From assembly GCF_001982635.1 (NCBI RefSeq), contig NZ_MKFI01000002.1, forward strand, positions 1 to 64,000: a stretch of 64,000 bases of DNA. The letters are read 5' to 3'. The notes below the pieces were generated by a model that worked only from the letters and a program-made list of their open reading frames with translations, was not told where the DNA came from and did no database searches. The translations under genes were made by a program, and so were the position numbers. Below are positions 1 through 10,344 of the stretch, one piece after another. This stretch comes from Bradyrhizobium mercantei. GTDB taxonomy: Bacteria; Pseudomonadota; Alphaproteobacteria; Rhizobiales; Xanthobacteraceae. How positions within the stretch are numbered: position 1 is the stretch's first letter; each line of letters begins with the position of its first letter.

Positions 1-1
1 C

Positions 2-355
<354 letters not shown>

Positions 356-403
356 CGCCCCAACTGATCGGGACTGAACAAGACTCAAAAAGGGGAGGTC
401 GGG

Positions 404-1540
404 ATGAGTGACGGCAAGAACGGTCTGCAACTGCGTTCGCTGCTCAAGAAGGATGGCGAACTGGAATTGTCACTGGTCAATGTCCCGACCCCCGAGCCCG
501 GTCCCGACGAAGTCGTGGTCCGGGTCGAGGCGACCCCGATCAATCCGTCCGATCTCGGTCTCCTGATCGGCCCGGCCGACATGGCCGCCGCCAAGGTCTC
601 CGGCAGCAAGGAATTGCCTGTGGTGACCGCGCGGGTGCCGGAAGCGGCGCTGCCGGGCCTCGCCGCCCGGCTCGACGAGTCGATGCCGGTCGGCAATGAA
701 GGTGCCGGCGTCGTGATCAAGACCGGTTCATCGGACGCGGCGAAGGCGCTGATGGGCAAGACCGTCGCGATGATCGGTGGCGCAATGTATGCGCAATACC
801 GCACCTTGCGTGTCAACGAATGTCTGCCGTTGCCCGAGGGCACCACGCCGGCGGAAGGCGCGTCCTGCTTCGTCAATCCGCTGACCGCGCTCGGCATGAC
901 CGAGACGATGCGGCGCGAGGGCCACAAGGCGCTGGTGCACACCGCGGCTGCGTCCAATCTCGGCCAGATGCTCAACAAGATCTGCCTCAAGGACGACATC
1001 GGCCTCGTCAACATCGTGCGCAACAGGGAGCAGGCCGAGATCCTGCACAAGATCGGCGCGAAGCATGTCGTCGATTCCAGCGCGCCCGATTTCATGGACA
1101 AGCTCACCGGTGCCCTGGTCGAGACCGGCGCGACCATCGCCTTCGATGCGATCGGCGGCGGCAAGCTCGCAGGCCAGATCCTGGTTGCGATGGAGACCGC
1201 GATCAACAAGACCGCCAAGGCCTATAGCCGCTATGGCTCGAACGTGCACAAGCAGGTCTATGTCTATGGCAGCCTCGATACCCGTTCGATCGAGCTGCCG
1301 CGCGGCTTCGGCATGGCCTGGGGCGTCGGCGGCTGGCTCCTGTTCCCGTTCCTGATGAAGATCGGTCCGGAGGCCGGCAACAAGCTGCGCCAGCGCGTGG
1401 TCGCCGAGCTGAAGACCACCTTCGCCAGCCACTACACCAAGGTGGTGTCGTTGCAGGAGACCCTGCAACTCGACAACATCGCCGTCTACGGCAAGCGCGC
1501 GACCGGCGAGAAATTCCTGATCAACCCGAACAAGGGCTGA
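404..1540 (+). CDS. Medium-chain dehydrogenase/reductase, quinone oxidoreductase type
   Basis: A 378-residue MDR-superfamily oxidoreductase that probably reduces a quinone or an activated enone with NADPH. The N-terminal GroES-like part contains PGPDEVVVRVEATPINPSD and a GNEGAGVV motif close to the quinone oxidoreductase signature. The Rossmann part starts near residue 180 (HTAAASNLGQM) and has the usual 'LHKIGAKHVVDSS' strand. I see no structural-zinc cysteine cluster, which fits the zinc-independent branch. A GGAG-type ribosome site (aggggaggtc) lies just upstream of the ATG. It is followed by a hairpin terminator, so it is probably the last gene of its transcript. The substrate is unknown. 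Confidence 0.85.
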   Translation: MSDGKNGLQLRSLLKKDGELELSLVNVPTPEPGPDEVVVRVEATPINPSDLGLLIGPADMAAAKVSGSKELPVVTARVPEAALPGLAARLDESMPVGNEGAGVVIKTGSSDAAKALMGKTVAMIGGAMYAQYRTLRVNECLPLPEGTTPAEGASCFVNPLTALGMTETMRREGHKALVHTAAASNLGQMLNKICLKDDIGLVNIVRNREQAEILHKIGAKHVVDSSAPDFMDKLTGALVETGATIAFDAIGGGKLAGQILVAMETAINKTAKAYSRYGSNVHKQVYVYGSLDTRSIELPRGFGMAWGVGGWLLFPFLMKIGPEAGNKLRQRVVAELKTTFASHYTKVVSLQETLQLDNIAVYGKRATGEKFLINPNKG

Positions 1541-1555
1541 GGATCGAGACAAGAG

Positions 1556-1582
1556 GGCCGTCCCGCAAGGGGCGGCCTTTTT
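1556..1582 (+). terminator. Rho-independent terminator after the MDR gene
   Basis: GGCCGTCCC and GGGGCGGCC form a 9-bp stem (one G-T wobble) around a GCAA tetraloop, followed directly by a run of five T. It starts 16 bases after the stop codon of the preceding gene. Confidence 0.85.
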
Positions 1583-1710
1583 GCGTTGTATAGACCAATT
1601 CCGCGAAACCCTGCGTTTCCGGAATTGGATGATCCATGCACTTGCATCTTTCTTGGCGCGCCGGTAGGTGAAGGCCACCCGTTTCACGCGCAACCCGAGG
1701 GGAATTTGCT

Positions 1711-2262
1711 ATGGCCTATAACATCGTCACCATCGTCGGCAGCATCCGCAAACAGAGCTTCTCGCTCAAGATTGCCAATGCGCTGGCCAAGCTCGCGCCG
1801 GCTTCGCTGAAGCTCGACGTGACGACCCTCGAGGGCATCTCTTTCTTCAACCAGGACCTCGAGGCGGCCCCGCCCGCGGACTGGCTCGCCTTCCGCGACA
1901 AGCTGCAGAAGTCGAACGGCGTGCTGTTCGTGACCCCCGAATACAACCGCTCGATCCCGGGCGTGCTGAAGAACGCGATCGACGTCGCCTCGCGGCCCTA
2001 TGGCAAGAGCTCCTTCATCGGCAAGCCGGTCGGCATCATCGGCAATTCGCCCGGACCGCTCGGCGGCGTCAGCGCGGTGAAGCACCTGCAGAACATCCTG
2101 CCGGGCATTTCCGGCCCGATCCTCGGTCAGCCGGAGACCTATCTCAACGGCGTCGGCGATGCCTTCGACGACAATGGCGAGCTGACCAAGGACTCGCTCA
2201 AGGGCGTGTTGCAGCAGTATCTCGACGCCTTCGCGGCCTTCATCGAAAAGCAGAACCGCTGA
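1711..2262 (+). CDS. NADPH-dependent FMN reductase family flavoprotein
   Basis: A 183-residue flavodoxin-fold protein of the NADPH-dependent FMN reductase (ChrR/YieF-like) family, which reduces quinones, chromate or azo compounds using bound FMN. The phosphate-binding loop VGSIRKQSFS is at residues 9-18. The family signature 'VTPEYNRSIPGVLKNAIDVAS' lies near residues 75-95, and 'GNSPGPLGG' follows. Length is standard. The gene stands alone between a terminator and a palindromic repeat, so it is probably monocistronic. Its physiological substrate cannot be read from sequence. Confidence 0.9.
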   Translation: MAYNIVTIVGSIRKQSFSLKIANALAKLAPASLKLDVTTLEGISFFNQDLEAAPPADWLAFRDKLQKSNGVLFVTPEYNRSIPGVLKNAIDVASRPYGKSSFIGKPVGIIGNSPGPLGGVSAVKHLQNILPGISGPILGQPETYLNGVGDAFDDNGELTKDSLKGVLQQYLDAFAAFIEKQNR

Positions 2263-2264
2263 CA

Positions 2265-2310
2265 GCATGATCCGGAAAAGTGCCTAGCGGTTTTCCGATC
2301 AAGATCATGC
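2265..2310. repeat. Intergenic palindromic repeat (GCATGATC ... GATCATGC)
   Basis: Inverted arms GCATGATC and GATCATGC enclose a second pair, CGGAAAA and TTTTCCG. This is the layout of a dispersed extragenic palindrome frequent in Bradyrhizobium and relatives. It sits two bases after the FMN reductase stop and may also act as a transcript end. Confidence 0.75.
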
Positions 2311-2364
2311 TCAAATAATAGCGTTTTAGCACTCCGTTAACCCCATGGCCGCATCTTCGCGGCC

Positions 2365-2682
2365 ATGGTTTCCCGCACACGCCTCAAATCCATTCTGACC
2401 GGGCTCGCCCTCTATACGCTGGCGGCGCTGATGGTCGGTTATTTCGGCGTCAACGCCTATACCGGCAAATACGGCCTGAACGCGCGGCAGGAGCTCGACC
2501 AGGAAATCATCGCGCTGACCTCGGAGCTCGCGCGATTGAAGAAGGAGCGGGCCGAGGGCGAGCAGCGGGTGTCGCTGTTGCGGTCGGACCGGGTCGATCC
2601 CGACATGCTGGACGAGCGTGCACGCTTCCAGCTCGACTACGCCAACCCGCGTGATCTCGTCCGGATCAACAAGTCGAACTGA
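2365..2682 (+). CDS. ftsB: Septum formation initiator, FtsB/DivIC family
   Basis: A 105-residue single-pass inner-membrane protein of the divisome. A short basic N-terminus precedes one membrane segment (about residues 11-28). A coiled coil follows (about 38-75, rich in E, L and R: ALTSELARLKKERAEGEQRV), and the conserved tail has DERARFQLDYANPRDLVRI. In FtsB the coiled coil binds FtsL and the complex activates septal peptidoglycan synthesis. The placement between eno and pdhA is typical of alphaproteobacteria. Confidence 0.9.
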   Translation: MVSRTRLKSILTGLALYTLAALMVGYFGVNAYTGKYGLNARQELDQEIIALTSELARLKKERAEGEQRVSLLRSDRVDPDMLDERARFQLDYANPRDLVRINKSN

Positions 2683-2841
2683 CGCGTTCTCAAATTTCAA
2701 AAACACGCGCGCGCTATCACAAAAGTGTCGCGCCGCGCTGCACTGCGGCATAGCAAAATTCCATCGGGCGAACGCAATCCTTCCAAGGCGATTTGAGTTG
2801 GGTTAGAGAGGGTTCTTCGACTTCTCTCACCCGGAATTGCC

Positions 2842-3861
2842 ATGGCCACACCCAAGAAAACCGTCGCAAAAGAATCAGGGCAGGAGAAGGCTGGCTCTCC
2901 CCCCGAATTCACTAGGGAGCAGGAGCTCAAGGCGCTGCGCGACATGCTCCTGATCCGGCGCTTCGAGGAGAAGGCTGGTCAGCTCTACGGCATGGGTGCG
3001 ATCGGCGGTTTCTGCCATCTCTATATCGGCCAGGAAGCGGTCGTGGTCGGCATGCAGATGGCGCTGAAGCAGGGCGACGAGGTCATAACGGGCTACCGCG
3101 ACCACGGCCACATGCTGGCCTGCGACATGGAAGCCAGGGGCGTGATGGCCGAACTGACCGGACGCCGCGGCGGCTATTCCCGCGGCAAGGGCGGCTCCAT
3201 GCACATGTTCAGCAAGGAGAAGCATTTCTACGGCGGTCACGGAATCGTGGGTGCGCAGGTGTCGCTCGGCACCGGGCTTGCGTTCGCCAACCGCTATCGC
3301 GGCAACGATAACGTCAGCGTGACCTATTTCGGCGATGGCGCGGCCAACCAGGGCCAGGTCTACGAAAGCTTCAACATGGCGGAGCTGTGGAAGCTGCCGG
3401 TGATCTACGTGATCGAGAACAATCGTTATGCAATGGGCACCGCGGTGTCGCGCGCCTCGGCGCAGCAGGATTTCTCCAAGCGCGGCGTCTCCTTCAACAT
3501 TCCCGGCAAGCAGGTCGACGGCATGGACGTGCGCGCGGTCAAGGCTGCCGCCGATGAGGCCACGGCGTGGTGCCGCGGCGGCAACGGTCCGATGATTCTG
3601 GAGATGCAGACCTACCGCTACCGCGGCCACTCGATGTCCGATCCCGCGAAGTACCGCACGCGCGAGGAGGTCGAGAAGGTTCGTCACGACCAGGACCCGA
3701 TCGAGCAGGTGCGCAACCGCTTGCTGGCCTCGGGCGTGAGCGAGCAGGATCTGAAGGCGATCGATGCCGAGGTGCGCGAGATCGTCAACGAAGCCGCCGA
3801 CTTCGCCCAGCACGATCCGGAGCCCGATCCGTCCGAGCTCTACACCGACATCTACCGCTGA
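2842..3861 (+). CDS. pdhA: Pyruvate dehydrogenase E1 component, alpha subunit
   Basis: A 339-residue TPP-dependent subunit that decarboxylates pyruvate together with PdhB. The TPP/Mg motif is clear: GDG at residues 164-166 and NN at 193-194 (VIENNRYAMGT). The phosphorylation-loop region 'YRYRGHSMSDPAKYR' is also present. The first 25 residues are a charged, family-variable extension. It is the first gene of a pdhA-pdhB-DUF5076-pdhC operon; pdhB follows after 45 bases. About 160 bases of AT-richer DNA upstream should hold the operon promoter. Confidence 0.97.
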   Translation: MATPKKTVAKESGQEKAGSPPEFTREQELKALRDMLLIRRFEEKAGQLYGMGAIGGFCHLYIGQEAVVVGMQMALKQGDEVITGYRDHGHMLACDMEARGVMAELTGRRGGYSRGKGGSMHMFSKEKHFYGGHGIVGAQVSLGTGLAFANRYRGNDNVSVTYFGDGAANQGQVYESFNMAELWKLPVIYVIENNRYAMGTAVSRASAQQDFSKRGVSFNIPGKQVDGMDVRAVKAAADEATAWCRGGNGPMILEMQTYRYRGHSMSDPAKYRTREEVEKVRHDQDPIEQVRNRLLASGVSEQDLKAIDAEVREIVNEAADFAQHDPEPDPSELYTDIYR

Positions 3862-3906
3862 CCCCACCCGCGCAGACGAATTTCAAGACCGATTTCGGGA
3901 GCCGAT

Positions 3907-5301
3907 ATGCCCATTCAAGTGCTGATGCCTGCGCTGTCGCCCACCATGGAGAAGGGCAACCTCGCCAAATGGCTGAAAAAGGAAGGCGAGACCATCAAGT
4001 CCGGTGACGTGATCGCCGAGATCGAAACCGACAAGGCGACGATGGAGGTCGAGGCGACCGACGAGGGCACGCTCGGCAAGATCCTGATTCCGGAGGGCAC
4101 CGCCGACGTCGCGGTGAATACGCCGATCGCCACCATCCTGGCCGACGGCGAAAGCGCCGCCGACCTCGCCAAGGCGCCGGCAGCTCCTGCGCCGCAGCCG
4201 AAGGCGGCGGAGGCTCCTGCTGCAGAAGCCAAGGTGGAAGCGCCGCAGCCCGCGGCGAAGGCGCCGGCCGCGCCCGCCAGCGAGCCGCTGCCTGATCCGG
4301 AAATTCCGCCCGGCACCGAGATGGTCACGCAGACCATTCGCGAGGCGCTGCGTGATGCGATGGCCGAGGAGATGCGCCGCGACGGCGACGTCTTCATCAT
4401 GGGCGAGGAGGTCGCCGAGTATCAGGGCGCCTACAAGGTGACGCAGGGCCTGCTGCAGGAATTCGGCGCCCGGCGCGTGATCGACACGCCGATCACCGAG
4501 CACGGCTTTGCCGGTGTTGGCGTCGGCGCGGCGATGGCCGGCTTGAAGCCGATCGTCGAGTTCATGACCTGGAATTTCGCGATGCAGGCGATCGACCAGA
4601 TCATCAACTCCGCGGCCAAGACGCTCTATATGTCGGGCGGCCAGATGGGCTGCTCGATCGTGTTCCGCGGCCCGAACGGCGCCGCCGCGCGCGTCGCCGC
4701 CCAGCACAGCCAAGACTACGCCGCCTGGTATTCGCAGGTGCCGGGCCTCAAGGTGATCGCGCCGTATTCGGCCGCCGACTACAAGGGCCTGCTCAAGGCC
4801 GCGATCCGCGATCCCAATCCGGTGGTCTTCCTCGAGAACGAGATGCTGTACGGCCACACCGGCGAGGTGCCGAAGCTCGACGATTTCGTGGTGCCGATCG
4901 GCAAGGCGCGGATTGCCCGCGCCGGCAATCACGTCACCATCGTCTCCTGGGCGATGGGCATGTCCTATGCACTGAAGGCCGCCGATGAACTCGCCAAGGA
5001 AGGAATCGAGGCCGAGCTGATCGACCTGCGCACCATCCGTCCGATGGACACCGAGACCGTCATCAACTCGGTGAAGAAGACCGGACGTGCGGTCGTGGTG
5101 GAGGAGGGCTGGCAGCAGAGCGGCGTCGGTTCCGAGGTCGCCGCGCGCATCATGGAGCACGCCTTCGATTATCTGGACGCGCCGGTCGCGCGCGTCTCGG
5201 GCAAGGACGTGCCGATGCCCTATGCCGCGAACCTGGAAAAGCTCGCTCTGCCCTCCGTCGCCGAGGTGGTCGCGGCCGCCAAGGCCGTGTCCTACCGGTA
5301 A
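3907..5301 (+). CDS. pdhB: Pyruvate dehydrogenase E1 component, beta subunit, with N-terminal lipoyl domain
   Basis: At 464 residues it is longer than the usual E1 beta (about 330) because it carries its own lipoyl domain (residues 1-80). The lipoyl lysine is K43 in [11 protein letters not shown]. An Ala/Pro-rich linker (about 85-135) leads to the transketolase-like catalytic part starting near residue 140 ([16 protein letters not shown]). The first 50 residues match E2 at 45 positions. A lipoylated E1 beta is known in rhizobia and some other alphaproteobacteria. The protein pairs with PdhA. Confidence 0.97.
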   Translation: MPIQVLMPALSPTMEKGNLAKWLKKEGETIKSGDVIAEIETDKATMEVEATDEGTLGKILIPEGTADVAVNTPIATILADGESAADLAKAPAAPAPQPKAAEAPAAEAKVEAPQPAAKAPAAPASEPLPDPEIPPGTEMVTQTIREALRDAMAEEMRRDGDVFIMGEEVAEYQGAYKVTQGLLQEFGARRVIDTPITEHGFAGVGVGAAMAGLKPIVEFMTWNFAMQAIDQIINSAAKTLYMSGGQMGCSIVFRGPNGAAARVAAQHSQDYAAWYSQVPGLKVIAPYSAADYKGLLKAAIRDPNPVVFLENEMLYGHTGEVPKLDDFVVPIGKARIARAGNHVTIVSWAMGMSYALKAADELAKEGIEAELIDLRTIRPMDTETVINSVKKTGRAVVVEEGWQQSGVGSEVAARIMEHAFDYLDAPVARVSGKDVPMPYAANLEKLALPSVAEVVAAAKAVSYR

Positions 5302-5306
5302 CGCCG

Positions 5307-5612
5307 ATGGCTGGTCCCAAGGAGCAGCCGCTGCCGCCCGACGTGATGGGCCGCGACGACGCCATCGAGGTGCTGCGTGCCTTCGTCGTCGACGGCGGCC
5401 TGTCGATCGCGTTCCAGCGCGCCTTCGAGGAGCCGGACATGTGGGGGCTGATGCTCGTCGACATCGCCCGCCACGCTGCCCGCGCCTATTCGCGCGAGAG
5501 CGAATACACCGAAGACGAGGCGCTCGCGCGCATCGTCGAGATGTTCGAAGCCGAAATCGCCCGGCCGACCGACATGGGCCAAACCAAACCGCGGTCGCAA
5601 CAAGGTCACTGA
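5307..5612 (+). CDS. DUF5076 protein in the pdh operon
   Basis: A 101-residue acidic soluble protein without signal peptide or membrane segment, matching the DUF5076 family from memory (core [21 protein letters not shown] and a C-terminal helix with [17 protein letters not shown]). It begins 5 bases after the pdhB stop and ends 2 bases before the pdhC start, so it must be co-translated with the complex subunits. No biochemical function is known. The fixed position suggests a role in assembly, lipoylation or regulation of the complex, which is inference. Confidence 0.85.
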   Translation: MAGPKEQPLPPDVMGRDDAIEVLRAFVVDGGLSIAFQRAFEEPDMWGLMLVDIARHAARAYSRESEYTEDEALARIVEMFEAEIARPTDMGQTKPRSQQGH

Positions 5613-5614
5613 CA

Positions 5615-6970
5615 ATGCCGATCAATATTCTCATGCCCGCGCTGTCGCCGACGATGGAAAAGGGCAACCTCGCCAAGTGGCTCAAGAAAGAGGGCGACAA
5701 GGTCAAGTCCGGCGACGTGATCGCGGAGATCGAGACCGACAAGGCGACGATGGAAGTCGAGGCGGTCGATGAAGGCACGATCGCCAAGATCCTGGTGCCG
5801 GAAGGCACCCAGGACGTGCCGGTCAACGACGTCATCGCTGTCATGGCCGGCGACGGCGAGGACGTGAAGGCGGCAGCCAGCGCCGGAGCAGGCGCTGCAC
5901 CCGCAGCCAAGCCTGCCGAAGCCCCGAAGCCGGCCGCGCAGGCTGCGCCCGCGGCGGCTCCCGCACCGGCGGCTGCACCAGCGCCGGCCGCCGCGCCGGC
6001 GCCCCAACCCGCTGCGGCACCCGCCGCGCAAGCCAACGGCCATGCCCGCGTCTTCTCGTCGCCGCTGGCGCGCCGGTTGGCAAAGGAGGCCGGTATCGAC
6101 CTCTCGCGGATCACCGGCACCGGTCCGCACGGCCGCGTCATCGCGCGCGACGTCGACGACGCCAAGTCCGGCAAGGGCCTGAAGGCGCCGGCTGCGGCGC
6201 CCGCCGCGGGGCCGAGCATTGCGCCCTCGATGTCGGACAAGCAGATCCTGGCGCTGTTCGAGCCGGGCTCCTACGAAATCGTGCCGCATGACGGCATGCG
6301 CCGCACCATCGCGCAGCGCCTCACCGCCTCGGTGCAGAACGTCCCGCACTTCTATCTCACGATCGACTGCGACATCGGCAAGCTGCTCGCCGCGCGCGAG
6401 GAGATCAACGCCGCAGCGCCGAAGGACAAGGAGAAGAAGCCGCTCTACAAGATCTCGGTCAACGACTTCGTCATCAAGGCGATGGCGGTGGCGCTGCAGA
6501 AGATCCCGAACTGCAACGTCAGCTGGACCGAAGGCGGCATGCTGAAGCACAAGCATTCCGACGTCGGCGTCGCGGTGGCGATGCCGGGCGGCCTGATCAC
6601 GCCGATCATCCGCAAGGCGGAGACCAAGACGCTGTCGACCATCTCCAACGAGATGAAGGATTTTGCCGCGCGCGCCCGGGCCCGCAAGCTGAAGCCCGAA
6701 GAATACCAGGGCGGCACCACCGCGGTCTCCAACCTCGGCATGTACGGCATCAACCACTTCACCGCCGTGATCAACCCGCCGCACGCTTCGATCCTGGCGG
6801 TCGGCACCTCGGAGGAGCGCCCCGTCGTGCGCGGCGGCAAGATCGAGATCGCGCACATGATGAGCGTCACGCTGTCGTGCGACCATCGCGCGATCGACGG
6901 CGCGCTCGGCGCCGAACTGATCGGCGCCTTCAAGCAGCTGATCGAAAACCCCGTGATGATGATGGTGTGA
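5615..6970 (+). CDS. pdhC: Dihydrolipoamide acetyltransferase (E2 of pyruvate dehydrogenase)
   Basis: A 451-residue E2 that transfers the acetyl group from lipoamide to CoA and forms the core of the complex. Lipoyl domain is 1-80 with K43. A long Ala/Pro linker (about 90-140) follows, then a peripheral subunit-binding domain (about 145-180, [23 protein letters not shown]). The catalytic domain runs from about 222 to the end with DHRAIDG (H424, D428). The frame stays open for over 500 bases upstream, inside pdhB. I chose the ATG at 5615 because it begins the lipoyl domain and lies two bases after the DUF5076 stop. Confidence 0.97.
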   Translation: MPINILMPALSPTMEKGNLAKWLKKEGDKVKSGDVIAEIETDKATMEVEAVDEGTIAKILVPEGTQDVPVNDVIAVMAGDGEDVKAAASAGAGAAPAAKPAEAPKPAAQAAPAAAPAPAAAPAPAAAPAPQPAAAPAAQANGHARVFSSPLARRLAKEAGIDLSRITGTGPHGRVIARDVDDAKSGKGLKAPAAAPAAGPSIAPSMSDKQILALFEPGSYEIVPHDGMRRTIAQRLTASVQNVPHFYLTIDCDIGKLLAAREEINAAAPKDKEKKPLYKISVNDFVIKAMAVALQKIPNCNVSWTEGGMLKHKHSDVGVAVAMPGGLITPIIRKAETKTLSTISNEMKDFAARARARKLKPEEYQGGTTAVSNLGMYGINHFTAVINPPHASILAVGTSEERPVVRGGKIEIAHMMSVTLSCDHRAIDGALGAELIGAFKQLIENPVMMMV

Positions 6971-6982
6971 CGGGCATCCGCC

Positions 6983-7159
6983 ATGTACGCGATCTACGGT
7001 CCGTACGTCCTGCTCGCGGCCGCGGCCGCCGCGCTGCTCGTCGCGGTCAATCGCGACCTGATATCGACGTTCCAGTTCAGGATCATGATGATCGGCGCGG
7101 GCGTGCTGGCGCTGGCGTGGTCTGTATTCCTCGGTGCGGTATGGCACGAGTACCGATGA
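6983..7159 (+). CDS. Small hydrophobic membrane protein (58 aa)
   Basis: A 58-residue protein with two predicted membrane segments (about residues 7-22, rich in Ala/Leu, and about 34-53) and a short charged loop NRDLISTFQFR. It starts 12 bases after pdhC and its stop codon is followed at once by the next start, so it looks part of the pdh transcript. No known family recognised. GC3-rich codon use like its neighbours supports a real gene. Confidence 0.6.
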   Translation: MYAIYGPYVLLAAAAAALLVAVNRDLISTFQFRIMMIGAGVLALAWSVFLGAVWHEYR

Positions 7160-7402
7160 ATGGCGGGCAGGGCTCCGATGCGCTTGCCGTGGATCTCGCT
7201 CTCGCTGTCGGCCGTATTGGTGCTCAACCCGGTCGGGTTGGATTTTCTGCATTCTGCGTTTTTCGCCGGCGAACAGCTGGCGCGGAACATCGCCCAGCCG
7301 ATCGTGCTGACGGCCCTGGCCATCATGGCCGTGGTGATCGGGCTCGAATGGCTGGTCAGGTCGTTGATCGCAAGAAGCCGCGCCCGCGGCGTCACAGATT
7401 GA
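7160..7402 (+). CDS. Small membrane protein (80 aa) between pdhC and lpdA
   Basis: An 80-residue protein with hydrophobic stretches at about 9-25 and 45-63 and a basic C-terminus (RSLIARSRARG). The start ATG directly abuts the stop of the previous 58-residue gene, and lpdA begins 17 bases later, so it is probably translated with the complex. Family not recognised. The pair may form a small inner-membrane unit, which is inference. Confidence 0.65.
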   Translation: MAGRAPMRLPWISLSLSAVLVLNPVGLDFLHSAFFAGEQLARNIAQPIVLTALAIMAVVIGLEWLVRSLIARSRARGVTD

Positions 7403-7419
7403 GTTGAACGGGAGCCGCC

Positions 7420-8841
7420 ATGGCCGACACATCCTTCGACGTCATCATCATCGGCTCCGGCCCCGGCGGCTACGTGACCGCGATCCGTGCCGCGCAGCTC
7501 GGCTTCAAGACCGCGATCGTCGAGAAGTCCTATCTCGGCGGCATCTGCCTGAACTGGGGTTGCATCCCGACCAAGGCGCTGCTGCGCTCGGCCGAGATCT
7601 ATCACTACATGCAGCACGCCAAGGATTACGGGCTGTCGGCCGACAATGTCTCGTTCGATCCGAAGGCCGTGGTGCAGCGCTCGCGCGGCGTTTCGAAACG
7701 CCTCAATGACGGCGTCGGCTTCCTGATGAAGAAGAACAAGGTCACGGTGATCTGGGGCGATGCCACGATCGACGCGCCTGGCAAGATCACGGTGAAGAAG
7801 TCGGCGGTCGAGGCGCCGAAGGGCGCGAGCGGCGAGGGCGTCTACCAGGCCAAGCACATCATCGTCGCGACCGGCGCGCGGCCGCGCGTGCTGCCGGGGC
7901 TCGAGCCCGACAAGAAGCTGATCTGGACCTATTTCGAGGCGATGGTGCCGGAGCGGATGCCGAAATCGCTGCTGGTGGTCGGCTCGGGCGCGATCGGTAT
8001 CGAGTTCGCCTCGTTCTTCCACACCATGGGCGCCGACGTCACCGTGGTCGAGGTGCTGCCGCAGATCCTCCCCGTGGAGGATGCGGAGATCGCGGGTCTC
8101 GCCCGCAAGCGGTTCGAGAAGATGGGCATCAAGATCATGTCCTCGACCAAGGTGACCAAGCTGGAGAAGAAGGCCGACAGCGTGGTCGCGACCATCGACG
8201 ACGGCAAGGGCCAGCCGCAGACCAAGGAGTTCGAGCGCGTGATCTCGGCGGTCGGCGTGGTCGGCAACATCGAGGGTCTCGGGCTCGAAAAGCTCGGCGT
8301 CAAGACTGACCGCGGCTGCATCGTGATCGACGGCCTCGGCAAGACCAATGTCCCCGGCATCTATGCGATCGGCGACGTCGCGGGCCCGCCGATGCTGGCG
8401 CACAAGGCCGAGCATGAGGGCGTGATCTGCATCGAGGCGATCAAGGGCCTGCATCCGCATCCGATGGACAAGCTGATGATCCCGGGCTGCACCTACTGCA
8501 ACCCGCAGGTCGCCTCCGTCGGCCTCACCGAGGCCAAGGCCAAGGAAGGCGGCCGCGAGATCCGCGTCGGCCGCTTCCCGTTCGTCGGCAACGGCAAGGC
8601 GATCGCGCTCGGCGAGGATCAGGGCCTCGTCAAGGTGGTGTTCGACAAGAAGACCGGCCAGCTGCTCGGTGCACACATGATCGGCGCCGAGGTCACCGAG
8701 TTGATTCAGGGCTATGTCGTGGCGATGAACCTGGAGACCACGGAAGAGGAATTGATGCACACCGTGTTCCCGCATCCGACCTTGTCGGAAATGATGAAGG
8801 AAGCGGTGCTCGACGCCTACGGGCGCGTGCTGAATATTTGA
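7420..8841 (+). CDS. lpdA: Dihydrolipoyl dehydrogenase (E3)
   Basis: A 473-residue flavoprotein that reoxidises dihydrolipoamide with NAD+. The FAD-binding GSGPGGY is at 12-18. The redox disulfide C43-x4-C48 lies in GGICLNWGCIPTKALL, and the NAD-binding GSGAIGIEFASFF is near 190. The C-terminal dimer-interface motif is HTVFPHPTLSE (H452, E457). A good ribosome site (gaacgggag) precedes the ATG. It is the last gene of the pyruvate dehydrogenase cluster and may also serve other 2-oxoacid dehydrogenases. A palindromic repeat follows it. Confidence 0.97.
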   Translation: MADTSFDVIIIGSGPGGYVTAIRAAQLGFKTAIVEKSYLGGICLNWGCIPTKALLRSAEIYHYMQHAKDYGLSADNVSFDPKAVVQRSRGVSKRLNDGVGFLMKKNKVTVIWGDATIDAPGKITVKKSAVEAPKGASGEGVYQAKHIIVATGARPRVLPGLEPDKKLIWTYFEAMVPERMPKSLLVVGSGAIGIEFASFFHTMGADVTVVEVLPQILPVEDAEIAGLARKRFEKMGIKIMSSTKVTKLEKKADSVVATIDDGKGQPQTKEFERVISAVGVVGNIEGLGLEKLGVKTDRGCIVIDGLGKTNVPGIYAIGDVAGPPMLAHKAEHEGVICIEAIKGLHPHPMDKLMIPGCTYCNPQVASVGLTEAKAKEGGREIRVGRFPFVGNGKAIALGEDQGLVKVVFDKKTGQLLGAHMIGAEVTELIQGYVVAMNLETTEEELMHTVFPHPTLSEMMKEAVLDAYGRVLNI

Positions 8842-8856
8842 TTGGCTGGATTCAGC

Positions 8857-8940
8857 TCGTCATGCGCGGGCTTGACCCGCGCATCCATCAGGCGAGAGTC
8901 TTTTGCAGATGGATCGCCGGGTCGAGCCCGGCGATGACAA
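8857..8940. repeat. Double palindromic intergenic repeat
   Basis: Two inverted modules, TCGTCATGCGCGGGCTTGAC with its partner and GGGTCGAGCCCGGCGATGAC, face each other across about 20 bases. Read in reverse the second gives the VIAGLDPAIH peptide string common in translated Bradyrhizobium repeats. It fills most of the lpdA to threonine synthase gap and could fold as a strong hairpin ending the lpdA transcript. Confidence 0.75.
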
Positions 8941-8986
8941 GCGGGAAGAGCCCTTGATGCAAGAAGCCTGAGAAAGAACAGAGCCA

Positions 8987-10228
<1,242 letters not shown>

Positions 10229-10234
10229 GAGCGC

Positions 10235-10320
10235 CGTCATTGCGAGCGTAGCGAAGCAATCCATTTTACCGCCTGCGCTGAAAGATGGATTGCTTCGTCG
10301 CTTCGCTCCTCGCAATGACG
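10235..10320. repeat. Palindromic repeat CGTCATTGCGAG ... CTCGCAATGACG
   Basis: Exact 12-base inverted ends enclose further complementary segments (AGCGAAGCAATCCAT with ATGGATTGCTTCG). This is a well-known type of extragenic palindrome in Bradyrhizobium and Rhodopseudomonas. It begins 7 bases after the threonine synthase stop. Confidence 0.85.
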
Positions 10321-10344
10321 AGGTAAATGTTTCAGGAGGATGTG

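Noticed and set aside
728..1693. 321-codon minus-strand frame
   Set aside because: Antisense shadow of the MDR gene; lacks domain pattern.
3883..6240. 785-codon open frame on the minus strand
   Set aside because: Antisense to pdhB and pdhC. It has no ribosome site and reads as the composition shadow of GC3-rich codons.
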